This document shows positions 17,901-26,398 of a stretch of DNA of 64,000 nucleotides, in pieces; position 1 is the first letter of the stretch; every line of letters begins with the position of its first letter. The position numbers and the translations under genes were made by a program. The notes beneath the pieces were generated by a model. The model did no database searches and was not told the origin of the DNA. It saw only the letters and a list, made by a program, of their open reading frames with translations. Source of the DNA: Bacteroidota bacterium (GTDB lineage Bacteria; Bacteroidota; Bacteroidia; UBA4408); NCBI GenBank assembly GCA_016721765.1, contig JADKHO010000001.1, positions 1,290,001-1,354,000 of the forward strand, in the 5' to 3' direction.

Positions 17901-20900
17901 GGCAATTTAAATCCGGCAAGTTTAAGTATCCCGACAAACGGAAATCCTTCGCATGGAACTGTAGTAGTGGATATGAATTCAAATAAGATTATTTATACAC
18001 CCCATCTAAATTATTTTGGAAACGATACCATTGTGTATGAAGTGTGTGATTTAGGTTTCCCAATTTATTGCGATACTTCTATTACGTATATCACGGTTTT
18101 TCCGGTGAATGATTCACCTCTCTCAAATTCTGATACCGCAAGCGTTTCGGAAGATGCGGTTTTAAATGCAACATCGGTATTAGGTAACGATTTCGATTTG
18201 GATGGAGATAGTTTAACGGTAACAACCACCGCTGTGATGGAAACGCAAAATGGAAGTTTACTTCTCGCCGCAAACGGAACCTATAGCTATACTCCCAATA
18301 CAAACTTTAATGGTGCAGATTATTTTATTTACGAAGCCTGCGATAATGGAACGCCACAATTGTGTGCACAAGACACCGTATTCTTAACAGTTCACAAAGT
18401 GAATGATGCACCTGTTGCTGTTAATAATACGGTTGTTACTTCGCTTAATAGTTCCATTACAGCTAATGTATTAGGAAACGATTTGGATGTGGATGGAAAC
18501 ATTGCTCCAGTGGCAACTTCAATTCTCATTCAGGCCATACATGGGGTTGCGCAGGTTAACCCGGATGGGACAATTTTGTACACCCCTCAAAACGGATATT
18601 TTGGTACTGATTCGCTATTGTATAGTGTATGCGACAGCGGATTTCCTGTATTATGTGCCTCCGCCACGCTTATTATAGAAGTGGGATATGTGAACCTTCC
18701 TCCTGTGTGTGCAGATGACATTGTGACCATCAACGAGGATACTCCCACTAGCATTAATATTCTCAGTAATGATGCCGATCCCAACAACAACATCGATCAA
18801 ACCTCCATTCAGCTCATTCAAAATGCAACGCACGGTTCCACTTCAATTGATTTTAATGCCGGTTTGCTAAATTATATTCCTGCTTTAAATTACTTTGGAA
18901 ATGACACAGTGCGCTATGTGGTTTGTGATGTAGGAACAATTAGCAATTGCGATACCGCATGGGTAATCATTACAGTGATTTCGGTTAATGACGCCCCAAT
19001 AGCAATTAACGACACGCTAACAACAGATGAGGATTTTGCACTTTTTGGAAACTTTTTGACTTCTGATTTTGATGCGGACGCAGGTGATGTATTAGCAATT
19101 TCTACCCAAGCAATATCGTTGCCTCAAAATGGCACCTTGAGTTTCACTTCAAATGGAGATTTTAGTTACACTCCTTTTCCAAATTTCAATGGTACCGATT
19201 TCTTTACCTACGAAGTGTGTGATAATGGATTTCCTGTTTTGTGTAGTACAGCCAATGTAACACTGTTTGTTACTCCGCAAAACGATGCGCCGGTGGCAGT
19301 GAAGGATGTTTTAATTATTCCAATTGATTTTACAGCCAATGTATTTGTGCTCAATAACGATTACGATGTAGATGGAAATTTAAATACTTCCTCGCTTTCA
19401 ATTGCAAGTCAACCCCATAATGGAATGGCTGTTTTGGATACTAACTCGCACGCAATAACGTATACCCCAAATCCAAATTATTTTGGTTTGGATACCGTAA
19501 TTTATACAGTGTGTGATGCCGGGCTACCTTCCCTTTGCGTGCAGGGACTTTTGGTTTTTAATGTGGGAGCAACAAATAACCCACCCTCTGCAATGCCTGA
19601 TTTTGCTAGCACTTCACAAAACAATGGAATTACTATTTCAGTCTTAGTTAATGATTTTGATGTGGATGGAAATGTGAATAAGGGTTCTGTTGATGTACTC
19701 GTTAATCCTAACAATGGTTCAATTGTAATTAATGTTTTTGATGGGCAAATAAGTTACACACCTAATCCCGGATTTACCGGAAAGGATACTATAGTTTACG
19801 AAATATGTGATGGAGGACTTCCTGTTTTTTGTGATACCGCCCTCGTTATTGTAACGGTTAATGGGAATCTTGCACCCCTTGCAACCCACGATATTTATAG
19901 CACCAATGAAGATAGCCCCGTTAGTGGAGCCTCCGTGTTGCAAAATGATTTAGACCCGGAGAACGGAAGCCTAGTCTTATCTCCTGTGCCCATTAGTAGC
20001 CCTCTTAACGGCACACTGACACTAAATACCAATGGAACATTTTTATATTTCCCGAATTTGAATTTTTATGGTACCGATACTTTTGTTTACGAAGTTTGCG
20101 ATAACGGTGTCCCTACCTTGTGCGATACAGCTTTAGTATCGATAGTGGTTGCGGCAATAAACGATGCGCCTCAGGCTGTAAATGATACCATACAGGTTGC
20201 ACAGGGTCTAGCTTTTTCCGGCAATTTAATTAGTAATGATGTGGATGTGGATAGTCCGGGACTTCTTGCCAATTCCACTCCACTCAACGGTCCAATAAAT
20301 GGTACCTTATTTCTTGCTAACAGCGGCGTTTTCACATATACCCCCAATCCTGGTTTTAGTGGGCAGGATTCGTTTCAATACGTTGTGTGCGATAATGGAA
20401 CTCCTAATTTATGCGATACTGCAAGTGTTTTTATTCAAGTGGGCACCAATAATCCACCACTGGCAGTCGACGATATATTTACGATGAATGAGGATGGTTC
20501 GCTTACTGCTGCCTCGCTCATATCAAACGACAGTGATCCGGATGGCTCCGCCTTACTTATGAATACTATTGCAATTGCCCAACCACAGCATGGGTCAGTT
20601 GTGCTTTATGCAAATGGAACCTTTGATTATTTTCCGGCACCCAATTACGCCGGCAGCGACACTTTTGTATATCAGATATGCGATGGAGGGGCACCTAATT
20701 TCTGTGATACGGCTAGCGTTACCATTTTTATAACTGCTGTGAACGATGCTCCAGTTGCAGCCAACGATGTATTCTCAATTCTTTCTAATACCACCTTAAA
20801 TGCAAGTGTTATTTTAAATGATAATGATGTTGATAGCCCAAGTTTAAGTATCATCACCAGTCCAATCTTGCCTCCTCAATCGGGAATTGTAACGCTTAAT

Positions 20901-21869
20901 ACAAGCGGCACTTTTGTGTATACGCCCAACGCAAACTTTACGGGCTTTGATTCATTTAGTTATGTAGTTTGCGATGGAAGTACACCCAATTTATGCGATA
21001 CAGCCACGGTCAATATTACAATTCAAAATCGGCTTCCGCTGGCTGTGTCGGATACCTTCGAAATTTCCAGCTCCAGCTTACTCACCGCCAATTGTTTGCT
21101 CAATGATATTGATCCGGAAAATGGCGTATTAACCTTAAGTACCATTCCGGTATTAAATGTTCTACATGGAACTTTGACGCTTAATCCAGCTGGAACATTC
21201 ACGTATCAGCCGGTGAACAAATACACCGGTACAGATTTCTTTTTTTATACCACATGCGACAATGCTGCTTCCCCGCTTTGCAGTAACGCCAAAGTGGTAA
21301 TTAAAGTGCTTAACAGCCCTCCACATGCTTTGAATGATACTGTATACGGAGTAAGCGGATATGTGCTAGCCGGCAATTTATTGCTTAATGACGTGGATGT
21401 AGAATCGTTAAATTTAGTTTTTTCAGTGCTGAATTTACCTCAGCATGGAACAGTTCAACTTTCTCCCAATGGTGATTTTAGCTATGATGCTGCTCCCGGC
21501 TTTAGTGGTATTGATTATTTTAGTTATGAAGTATGTGACGATGGAACTCCGGTGAAATGCGATACAGCAATCGTTACGCTATATGTAGCCGAACAAGCTA
21601 TTGAATTAACTATTCCGGATGCTTTTTCTCCTAATGGAGATAATATTAACGATGTGTTTGAAATTGGCGGGCTAAACAACTATCCGGAAAACGAATTTCT
21701 AGTTTTTGATCAGATGGGGGTACTAGTTTATAGTGTAAAAGGGTATAAAAATACCTGGTCGGGTTTGGATAAAAATGGAAAAAAATTGCCGAGCGGTTCT
21801 TATTTTTACATCTTCGATAAAAAGGATGGCAGCGATGCACGTACCGGATACATTGTACTAAGCAAGTGA
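14958..21869 (+). CDS. Giant tandem-95 repeat surface protein with type B T9SS sorting domain
   Basis: The 2303-residue protein has a signal peptide (hydrophobic stretch about 14-33), then some 720 residues of mixed content. These include a region with FDFGNQSTV and Ig-like segments of the type SNAGLNQVVCTNAAL. From about residue 757 to 2210 there are 15 tandem units averaging 97 residues, each opening with a form of NDAPVAxND and containing NGTFTYxPxxNFxGxDxFxY.xCD, that is, cadherin/VCBS-like beta-sandwiches. The C-terminus (about 2215-2303) starts IPDAFSPNGDNINDVFEI and is a CHU_C/type B T9SS sorting domain. The protein is therefore exported by T9SS and held at the surface, probably as an adhesin. 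No catalytic domain is apparent. Confidence 0.9.
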   Translation: MNPTILGHLHHKCLFVIRWITLLFIVFLAPLKTVFGEGTKELFPISAATDTLLKKAILNVGGTGAGTCGAYGGTALQRINIEIADANSEHIFMGFNVVSGGPGYYRVFDPNGTELIPPTAIPAAGRGFIPYFQAAISGPDTLNAGGYSAIEITPTAGLNGKYYIEFNSTGPALTPVAAKVGLKIFDITVADVATLQAKPGRLSSASWNINAGNIADYSSTFDGKVYVLSTDNFVLSADFKNRGFAPANFRLNFNSFGTQNSGNVLADRLSNTGDRMIPEYAVYLNIPDSSLHPSASVGALVTTSLHFSRCKANEFKFDMEVTKAGLVDIFYDSDTNGIFDIATADKRFSKLVTAGNNAIVWDGVDGLGNLLAINSTAHFVVKYAQGIFNFPIYDAEVDTGGVLFSNVRPLSATSAAHLQFYDDTLLLSNLSPPFNSNKLPTSGAQYPYQEFNGCNGPCHKWEAYNGNNSIVDFGNQSTVNTYLFASLQSHSFSAQIPDYFLLNAGNLQTICKGDTVSLNGTISASQGALYNGSFHWQGDGTFLPNDSELVVKYIPDASELSGSSFRLYLSLRGECSNIQDSVKINLNEPPTVSNAGLNQVVCTNAALLFANNPLVGVGTWSFTSGNGSIVAGNDPNSAVVNLQSGSNTLRWKITNGVCPSSSSFVTLNYIPVGVTLSQVDTSYCATAPPINLNEALLTAFPTGGNAVFLVDGDTVTVLDATTLALGQHWLYVRYTEPSVGQCFAVDSMQVTIGGSCNKAPIAQDDFFNLAEDQMLNGTSVLLNDTDANPLDTLTIQLIPLIPTAHGSVLIHTNGTFTYQPDLNYFGSDFFTYQICDTANACDTASVHLLIQAVNDAPIAGSDTANTNEDNAVAGFVLGNDFDIEGDSIFMDTVAAIPPQHGTVIIHADGSYTYSPELDFNGMDQFTYSLCDNGLPPTCGNGIVVIMVSPVNDPPRANFGRKTTYEDIPNALNVLSNDVDVDGNLNPASLSIPTNGNPSHGTVVVDMNSNKIIYTPHLNYFGNDTIVYEVCDLGFPIYCDTSITYITVFPVNDSPLSNSDTASVSEDAVLNATSVLGNDFDLDGDSLTVTTTAVMETQNGSLLLAANGTYSYTPNTNFNGADYFIYEACDNGTPQLCAQDTVFLTVHKVNDAPVAVNNTVVTSLNSSITANVLGNDLDVDGNIAPVATSILIQAIHGVAQVNPDGTILYTPQNGYFGTDSLLYSVCDSGFPVLCASATLIIEVGYVNLPPVCADDIVTINEDTPTSINILSNDADPNNNIDQTSIQLIQNATHGSTSIDFNAGLLNYIPALNYFGNDTVRYVVCDVGTISNCDTAWVIITVISVNDAPIAINDTLTTDEDFALFGNFLTSDFDADAGDVLAISTQAISLPQNGTLSFTSNGDFSYTPFPNFNGTDFFTYEVCDNGFPVLCSTANVTLFVTPQNDAPVAVKDVLIIPIDFTANVFVLNNDYDVDGNLNTSSLSIASQPHNGMAVLDTNSHAITYTPNPNYFGLDTVIYTVCDAGLPSLCVQGLLVFNVGATNNPPSAMPDFASTSQNNGITISVLVNDFDVDGNVNKGSVDVLVNPNNGSIVINVFDGQISYTPNPGFTGKDTIVYEICDGGLPVFCDTALVIVTVNGNLAPLATHDIYSTNEDSPVSGASVLQNDLDPENGSLVLSPVPISSPLNGTLTLNTNGTFLYFPNLNFYGTDTFVYEVCDNGVPTLCDTALVSIVVAAINDAPQAVNDTIQVAQGLAFSGNLISNDVDVDSPGLLANSTPLNGPINGTLFLANSGVFTYTPNPGFSGQDSFQYVVCDNGTPNLCDTASVFIQVGTNNPPLAVDDIFTMNEDGSLTAASLISNDSDPDGSALLMNTIAIAQPQHGSVVLYANGTFDYFPAPNYAGSDTFVYQICDGGAPNFCDTASVTIFITAVNDAPVAANDVFSILSNTTLNASVILNDNDVDSPSLSIITSPILPPQSGIVTLNTSGTFVYTPNANFTGFDSFSYVVCDGSTPNLCDTATVNITIQNRLPLAVSDTFEISSSSLLTANCLLNDIDPENGVLTLSTIPVLNVLHGTLTLNPAGTFTYQPVNKYTGTDFFFYTTCDNAASPLCSNAKVVIKVLNSPPHALNDTVYGVSGYVLAGNLLLNDVDVESLNLVFSVLNLPQHGTVQLSPNGDFSYDAAPGFSGIDYFSYEVCDDGTPVKCDTAIVTLYVAEQAIELTIPDAFSPNGDNINDVFEIGGLNNYPENEFLVFDQMGVLVYSVKGYKNTWSGLDKNGKKLPSGSYFYIFDKKDGSDARTGYIVLSK
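17226..21589 (+). repeat. 15 tandem ~97-residue cadherin/VCBS-like units in the adhesin gene
   Basis: The units average about 291 bases. Most contain an NED or EED acidic motif a few residues after the opening and a later LxNDxDxDG segment, which together look like inter-domain calcium sites. Units 5, 8, 9, 11 and 13-15 lack the NED-type motif. The units differ strongly at the base level, so this is an old array. Confidence 0.85.
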
Positions 21870-21893
21870 TTATTTTAAATTAAAAATTTACTT

Positions 21894-22736
21894 ATGGCAA
21901 AGAGAATTTTTTTACTTTTTTCAATGGTGTTGGTTTTTTCCTGCTCCTCATCTGACCAAAAAGCTTCAAAAAAAATCAAACTAAAAATAAAGGGAAGTGA
22001 TACTGTTTATCCTTTGTTTAAATTGATGGCAACCTCGTTTCAACAACAAAATAATAATTGCGAATTAAGTGTTGCAGGGGGTGGCTCCACTGCCGGTATT
22101 GCCGATTTAATCAAAGGCTCCATTGACGTTGCAGCAACGTCACGTGATTTGAAGCCTGCCGAGAAATACCTAATCGATAGCCTTAAACGTGAAATACTTA
22201 CCTACATAATCGCCTATGATGGACTGGCAGTTATTGTGAACAAACAAAATACAATCGAAAAAATTACGCGCGAGCAATTGGAAGACATCTATCAGGGAAA
22301 AATTACAAATTGGAAGGAAATAGGAGGGATGCGGGAAAAGATTAATGTTTACTCATTAAATACTAACAATAGCATTGACGAATTTTTTAGAGATAAAATA
22401 ATGGGTGAGAAGAAATATTTTTCAGGTGTCACTCAAGTAAATCAGCTAAAAGATATGCTTAAAAAAGTTGTTTCAAACAAAGGAGCAATAGGCTACGCAA
22501 ACATTCAAGAGCTAAGTGCTAAAGTGAATTATATTTCTGTTTCTTTCGACACGAGTAAAACATACATCGCTCCCAATGCATTTAATTTTCAAAACCGAAG
22601 CTATCCTATTTCAAGAGCACTTTATTTCTTTGCCGATGCATCTAAAGAAGCGGAGATGAAGTTGTTTAACGATTATGCGCAATCCTTGTTGGGGAAGAGA
22701 AATATTAGTGAAATGGGTTTTATCCCTCCACAATAA
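21894..22736 (+). CDS. PstS-like phosphate/substrate-binding lipoprotein (solo)
   Basis: The 280-residue protein has a lipobox ending VFSCSS near residue 17. The mature part has KIKGSDTVYPL, AGGGSTAGIADLIKGSIDVAATSRDL and a later IGYANIQ, which are the ligand-loop motifs of the PstS/PBP-like-2 family that bind phosphate in a two-lobed cleft. No pst transporter genes lie nearby. It starts 25 bases after the adhesin and may share its transcript. Possible roles are phosphate scavenging with a distant transporter or a sensing function. Confidence 0.88.
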   Translation: MAKRIFLLFSMVLVFSCSSSDQKASKKIKLKIKGSDTVYPLFKLMATSFQQQNNNCELSVAGGGSTAGIADLIKGSIDVAATSRDLKPAEKYLIDSLKREILTYIIAYDGLAVIVNKQNTIEKITREQLEDIYQGKITNWKEIGGMREKINVYSLNTNNSIDEFFRDKIMGEKKYFSGVTQVNQLKDMLKKVVSNKGAIGYANIQELSAKVNYISVSFDTSKTYIAPNAFNFQNRSYPISRALYFFADASKEAEMKLFNDYAQSLLGKRNISEMGFIPPQ

Positions 22737-22737
22737 G

Positions 22738-23292
22738 CTATAAAATTTTAGTGCGTATTAAGTTATGCGGGAAAGTAGGTTGGGGAGGTGCCGGGATAGC
22801 ATTCAATGCAGCAACTGATTTGGCATTTTTTCGAAGCAACTCGAGTTTCAAACTTTCTTCACCTTTTTTCATCGCCCATTGATGATTCCATGAAAACAAG
22901 GGTTTTAGCAAGAAGGATAAATTCTTTAACAATCCTTTTTCGGCACTTATTCTCCAGTCGTATTCTATTTCTACCTCTTCGCCCTTTTGAACAAAGCTCC
23001 AAATGCCTTTTCCTTTAAAATCCCCAATTGCTTCAATGGTATAGCCGAAAGGTGCATTTGAGCTAGTTACCTTAAATTTCCATCGCAACGAATAGGGTAA
23101 AAATCCTTTGGTGTAAAGTTCCACAACCTTGCCTTGGCCCTTTTCATTTCCGGGCTCAAGCACTTTCACATCCAGGTAAACCGAGGGCCACCAAACCGCA
23201 AGTGATACTGCATCCTCTAATATGGCACATACCTCTTCTTGGGTGCCCGTCACTTTCCAATTCGAAATAAAATGATAGTCGTTTGCTGCCAT
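22738..23292 (-). CDS. SRPBCC/START-like superfamily protein
   Basis: I chose the ATG at 23292 (184 residues), which has GGAG placed 2 bases upstream; a TTG at 23313 in the same frame is the longer alternative. The sequence fits the SRPBCC fold: an opening strand FISNWKVTGTQEEV, a helix with VWWPSVYLDVKVLEPG, strands with GQGKVVELYTKG and a long C-terminal helix around NHQWAMKKGEESLKLEL. These proteins bind hydrophobic ligands or act as cyclases, and the ligand here is unknown. Its stop lies one base from the stop of the convergent PstS-like gene. Confidence 0.75.
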   Translation of the reverse strand: MAANDYHFISNWKVTGTQEEVCAILEDAVSLAVWWPSVYLDVKVLEPGNEKGQGKVVELYTKGFLPYSLRWKFKVTSSNAPFGYTIEAIGDFKGKGIWSFVQKGEEVEIEYDWRISAEKGLLKNLSFLLKPLFSWNHQWAMKKGEESLKLELLRKNAKSVAALNAIPAPPQPTFPHNLIRTKIL

Positions 23293-23349
23293 AGCTCCAT
23301 CTACGAAAAGCAATAAAAGTTGGATTTAGGAAAGAATGATTTTATAAAA

Positions 23350-24591
23350 TTATTTTTCCTTTTGCACAAAACTCATTTTAAAACATGTTCCGGAATGAGT
23401 CGAAAATGAATAGCTAGCATCAATTTGCTTTACCAACGATTTTATCACCTCCATCCCAAGCGATTCGGGCTTTATTTCCTGATTTAGTTTACCATTCCCA
23501 TTATCCGCCACAACAATAGTAATGAGCTCATTTTCCTTTTTTAATTGAACACTAATTTGTCCGGAATGCATGTCGTTAAATGCATGCTTGTAACAATTGG
23601 TCAGCACTTCATTAATAATTAAACCGCAGGGAATCGCATAATTCACATTCAAATAAACCTCCGATAAATTTAAAATAATTTCTACCTGTTTTTTAATTAA
23701 AGCAGTATAAGAATGATGGATTTCATATACCAACTCATTTAAATAAAACCCATAATTGATGTTGCTTAACACTTCATTTCGATAAAGTTTATCGTGAATC
23801 AACGCCATCGACATGACTCTATTTCTACTTTCTGTAAGTAGCGACTTGGCTGTTTCATCAACAATTTTTTCGCTCTGAAGATTCAGCAAGCTGGTTATAA
23901 TAGCCAAATTGTTTTTTACACGGTGATGAATTTCTGCCAACAAAATTTCTTTCTCTTGCAGGGCTTGCGAAATTTTTAATTCATTGCGTTTTTTTTCCTC
24001 CAACTGAAAAAGCAATTGCTCATGTTGCTCTTCATTTCCTTTGTTAATGACATAAATAAAAAAGCCAATACTCAAAGCGCCTGCAATTAAATCAAAAGCA
24101 AATAGCTGCTTGTTTTGGGCAGGTGTAAAATGCGTGTTTTCGAGTATGGAATGATCCACAGTCATTACCAAAGTAATCATGGTCATAGGCAACAAAAAGT
24201 GAAACAACATCGCCCGTTTATTTTTAAAATCAATTACAAACGAAACAGCCAAAATCAAGGGAAAGTAAAAGATAAAAGCAGAGGCGGTAATGTGGGTGTA
24301 AAAATTAAAAAATGTAATAGCAAGATTGTTTAAAATCAGCACAAAATGGGTAGCAAGGGTATGTTTTTTTAAATGATTTAATAGAAAACCAAGCAGTAAA
24401 ACAAGGCTAAGAATTTCGAGTAAAAAAAAGGAAAAGTATTCCCCTAAACTTAAATTATTAAATCCTGCTAAAAAATAAACGCTTACTGTAACAAAAGTGA
24501 GTTGGTTGGTTAGTTTTATACGACGCACAAAATTTGCATCATATCTTGGATGAACACCAATATTCGATATTTTATTCCAAAGCTCCAGCAT
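23350..24591 (-). CDS. Orphan sensor histidine kinase (HisKA_2 type)
   Basis: The 413-residue protein has about six membrane segments in residues 25-185, a linker coiled coil, and a dimerisation/phosphoacceptor helix EIHHRVKNNLAIITSLLNLQ, which is the HisKA_2 (PF07568) signature with its HRVKNN motif. The ATPase domain shows NEVLTNCYKHAF (N box) and DNGNGK (G1-like). The membrane sensor has no large periplasmic loop, so the signal is probably sensed within or at the membrane. No response regulator gene is adjacent. HisKA_2 kinases often act on stand-alone regulators. Confidence 0.9.
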   Translation of the reverse strand: MLELWNKISNIGVHPRYDANFVRRIKLTNQLTFVTVSVYFLAGFNNLSLGEYFSFFLLEILSLVLLLGFLLNHLKKHTLATHFVLILNNLAITFFNFYTHITASAFIFYFPLILAVSFVIDFKNKRAMLFHFLLPMTMITLVMTVDHSILENTHFTPAQNKQLFAFDLIAGALSIGFFIYVINKGNEEQHEQLLFQLEEKKRNELKISQALQEKEILLAEIHHRVKNNLAIITSLLNLQSEKIVDETAKSLLTESRNRVMSMALIHDKLYRNEVLSNINYGFYLNELVYEIHHSYTALIKKQVEIILNLSEVYLNVNYAIPCGLIINEVLTNCYKHAFNDMHSGQISVQLKKENELITIVVADNGNGKLNQEIKPESLGMEVIKSLVKQIDASYSFSTHSGTCFKMSFVQKEK

Positions 24592-24744
24592 GTGTTTAGA
24601 ATTAAAACAATTGTAAACTTACTAAAATTGCAATTAGATAATGCCAGCAATACGCTATTCTTTAAAGCATTTTTTTTGCCGATACCAACAATAGGCTGTT
24701 AATTAAATTGATAATCAGGGCCTAACTCAGGATTTCAATTCACG

Positions 24745-24752
24745 TAGTTTTG
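24745..24752 (+). promoter_or_regulatory. -7 element TAGTTTTG upstream of the collagen-like gene
   Basis: TAGTTTTG fits the Bacteroidota -7 consensus and lies 41 bases before the ATG. I see no TTTG at the expected -33 spacing. Confidence 0.3.
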
Positions 24753-24772
24753 TTTAGTTAGAGATAATTGCA

Positions 24773-24790
24773 CTTTCCTTTACGGGAAAG
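24773..24790 (+). promoter_or_regulatory. Small hairpin next to the start codon of the collagen-like gene
   Basis: CTTTCC (24773-24778) pairs with GGAAAG (24785-24790) around a six-base loop, ending 3 bases before the ATG at 24794. It would cover the ribosome-binding area if it forms in the mRNA. No experimental basis. Confidence 0.3.
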
Positions 24791-24793
24791 GCC

Positions 24794-26380
24794 ATGAAAA
24801 CAATGCGAATGAAAAGAATTGTAAGCCTCATTTACGTTTTAATTTTTAGTACAAGCCTTTTTGCGCAAGCCCCTCAAGGCTTGAATTATCAGGCTGTTGC
24901 CAGAAATTTGGCAGGTGCTGAATTAGTTAATCAAGCGATTGGTGTCCAGGTGGTGATTCATCAAAATTCGGCCAATGGTACAAGCGTATTTTCCGAAATA
25001 CATTCCGTAAATACAAATCCATTTGGGCTTTTTACCCTTGTTATCGGTTCGGTAGATACCACGAATTTTGCTGCCATAAATTGGTCAACCGGAATTTATT
25101 TTCTGGAAATATTAATTGATCCAAGCGGTGCAACCAGCAATTTTATTTCAATGGGCGCAACACAGCTCCTGTCTGTTCCTTACGCATTGTACGCTAAGAC
25201 ATCCGGCAATGGTCCACAAGGTTTGCCGGGACCTCAAGGCCCTCAAGGTGCTGTTGGTCCGCAAGGGGCACAAGGCATTCAAGGCGACCCGGGGTTGCAA
25301 GGCCCGCAAGGTATTCCAGGTGCAACGGGACCGCAAGGTATTCAAGGCCCGCAAGGAATTCAAGGTGATCCGGGCCCGACAGGTCCGCAAGGAATTCCGG
25401 GAACGCAAGGCCCAGCCGGTCCGCAGGGTAATGCAGGTCCTCAAGGAGCACCCGGACCAACTGGTGCAATTGGTCCGCAAGGCCCCGCTGGAACACCCGG
25501 AAGCATGGATGCATGGAGCCGCACAGGGGATGCCTCAACTGTTGCAGGAACCAATTTTATTGGAACCACCGATGCGCAAGATTTTGTAATAAAAACCAAT
25601 AATCAGGAAGGCTTCCGTTTACTCTCAAATGGGAATATTGGTATTGGTACTAGCAATCCATTAACAAAGTTTTCAATTCATGCTGCAACTGCCAGCGCAA
25701 ACATATTTTCATACAATAATTATGGTAAAGGTGGTTCTGTGGATCTTGGTCTTGCTAGAGGCTTGCAAGTTACACCCGCTGCAATTCAAGCAGGTGATAT
25801 TTTAGGTTCACTCAATTTTACAGGCTACAATGGGTTGGGATATAGCAATGGTGCTTCAATTCAAAGTCGAGCCTCACAAACTTTTTCTGCATCTGGAAAT
25901 GGTAGTTATCTCGAATTTAAAACCACACGCGACGATAGCACCGCAAGCGAAACCCGCATGATTGTGGATAATAACGGACGCGTTGGAATCGGAAAAATCC
26001 CTGTACAAACACTGGATGTTAAAGGCACCATTAATGTGAGTGGTGGTTTTGGAAATGAGGTCAACAGAAGCAATACCAGCAATGCCGATTTACTCCCAAT
26101 TGCCTATGGTTCAATCGACTTAAGCGGAAATATTTTAACTTCAAATTCTGGGAATTTTATTTTGTTCAAATTGGGTACCGGTGTGTATGAAATTGATTTT
26201 ACAGATGGCTTTAACTCCATCAATTTTACGGTTACAGCTACCCTTGCAACCGGTCCGGGTGAAATTTCAGCAAGCAGTTCAATAAGTGGATCCTCGCCCG
26301 GGAAATTTAAAATAAGAACCTATAACTCTGCAGGAACGCCTGTTGATAAGGATTTTAATTTCGTTGTTTACAAACCATAA
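24794..26380 (+). CDS. Secreted collagen-like protein
   Basis: The 528-residue protein has a signal peptide ending at about SLFAQAP. The N-terminal domain (about 26-135) starts PQGLNYQAVARN, a form common at the head of secreted Bacteroidota proteins. Residues 140-238 are 33 uninterrupted Gly-X-Y triplets rich in GPQ, GIQ and GDP, so a trimeric collagen triple helix is expected. The following region has LLSNGNIGIGTSNPLTK, typical of fibre-like proteins, and a beta-rich C-terminus. No T9SS sorting domain is visible. It lies just upstream of T9SS genes, with the next start 18 bases after its stop, so the genes are likely co-transcribed. Confidence 0.88.
   Translation: MKTMRMKRIVSLIYVLIFSTSLFAQAPQGLNYQAVARNLAGAELVNQAIGVQVVIHQNSANGTSVFSEIHSVNTNPFGLFTLVIGSVDTTNFAAINWSTGIYFLEILIDPSGATSNFISMGATQLLSVPYALYAKTSGNGPQGLPGPQGPQGAVGPQGAQGIQGDPGLQGPQGIPGATGPQGIQGPQGIQGDPGPTGPQGIPGTQGPAGPQGNAGPQGAPGPTGAIGPQGPAGTPGSMDAWSRTGDASTVAGTNFIGTTDAQDFVIKTNNQEGFRLLSNGNIGIGTSNPLTKFSIHAATASANIFSYNNYGKGGSVDLGLARGLQVTPAAIQAGDILGSLNFTGYNGLGYSNGASIQSRASQTFSASGNGSYLEFKTTRDDSTASETRMIVDNNGRVGIGKIPVQTLDVKGTINVSGGFGNEVNRSNTSNADLLPIAYGSIDLSGNILTSNSGNFILFKLGTGVYEIDFTDGFNSINFTVTATLATGPGEISASSSISGSSPGKFKIRTYNSAGTPVDKDFNFVVYKP
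25211..25507 (+). repeat. 33 Gly-X-Y triplets (collagen-like region)
   Basis: Ninety-nine codons repeat a Gly codon at every third position with Pro, Gln, Ala, Ile or Asp in X and Y. The strict period makes both other strands unusually open, which explains long antisense frames here. Confidence 0.95.
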
Positions 26381-26398
26381 TTGCATCAATTTCAAAAA

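Noticed and set aside
25148..25538. Two antisense frames of 110 and 114 residues across the collagen-like region
   Set aside because: They result from the strict Gly-X-Y codon period, which keeps other frames open. They have no start context and biased Arg/Leu-rich content.
24794..26380. Collagen-like protein as a phage tail fibre
   Set aside because: It has a signal peptide, and no phage genes lie nearby. The GIGTSNP-type segment also occurs in secreted bacterial fibres.
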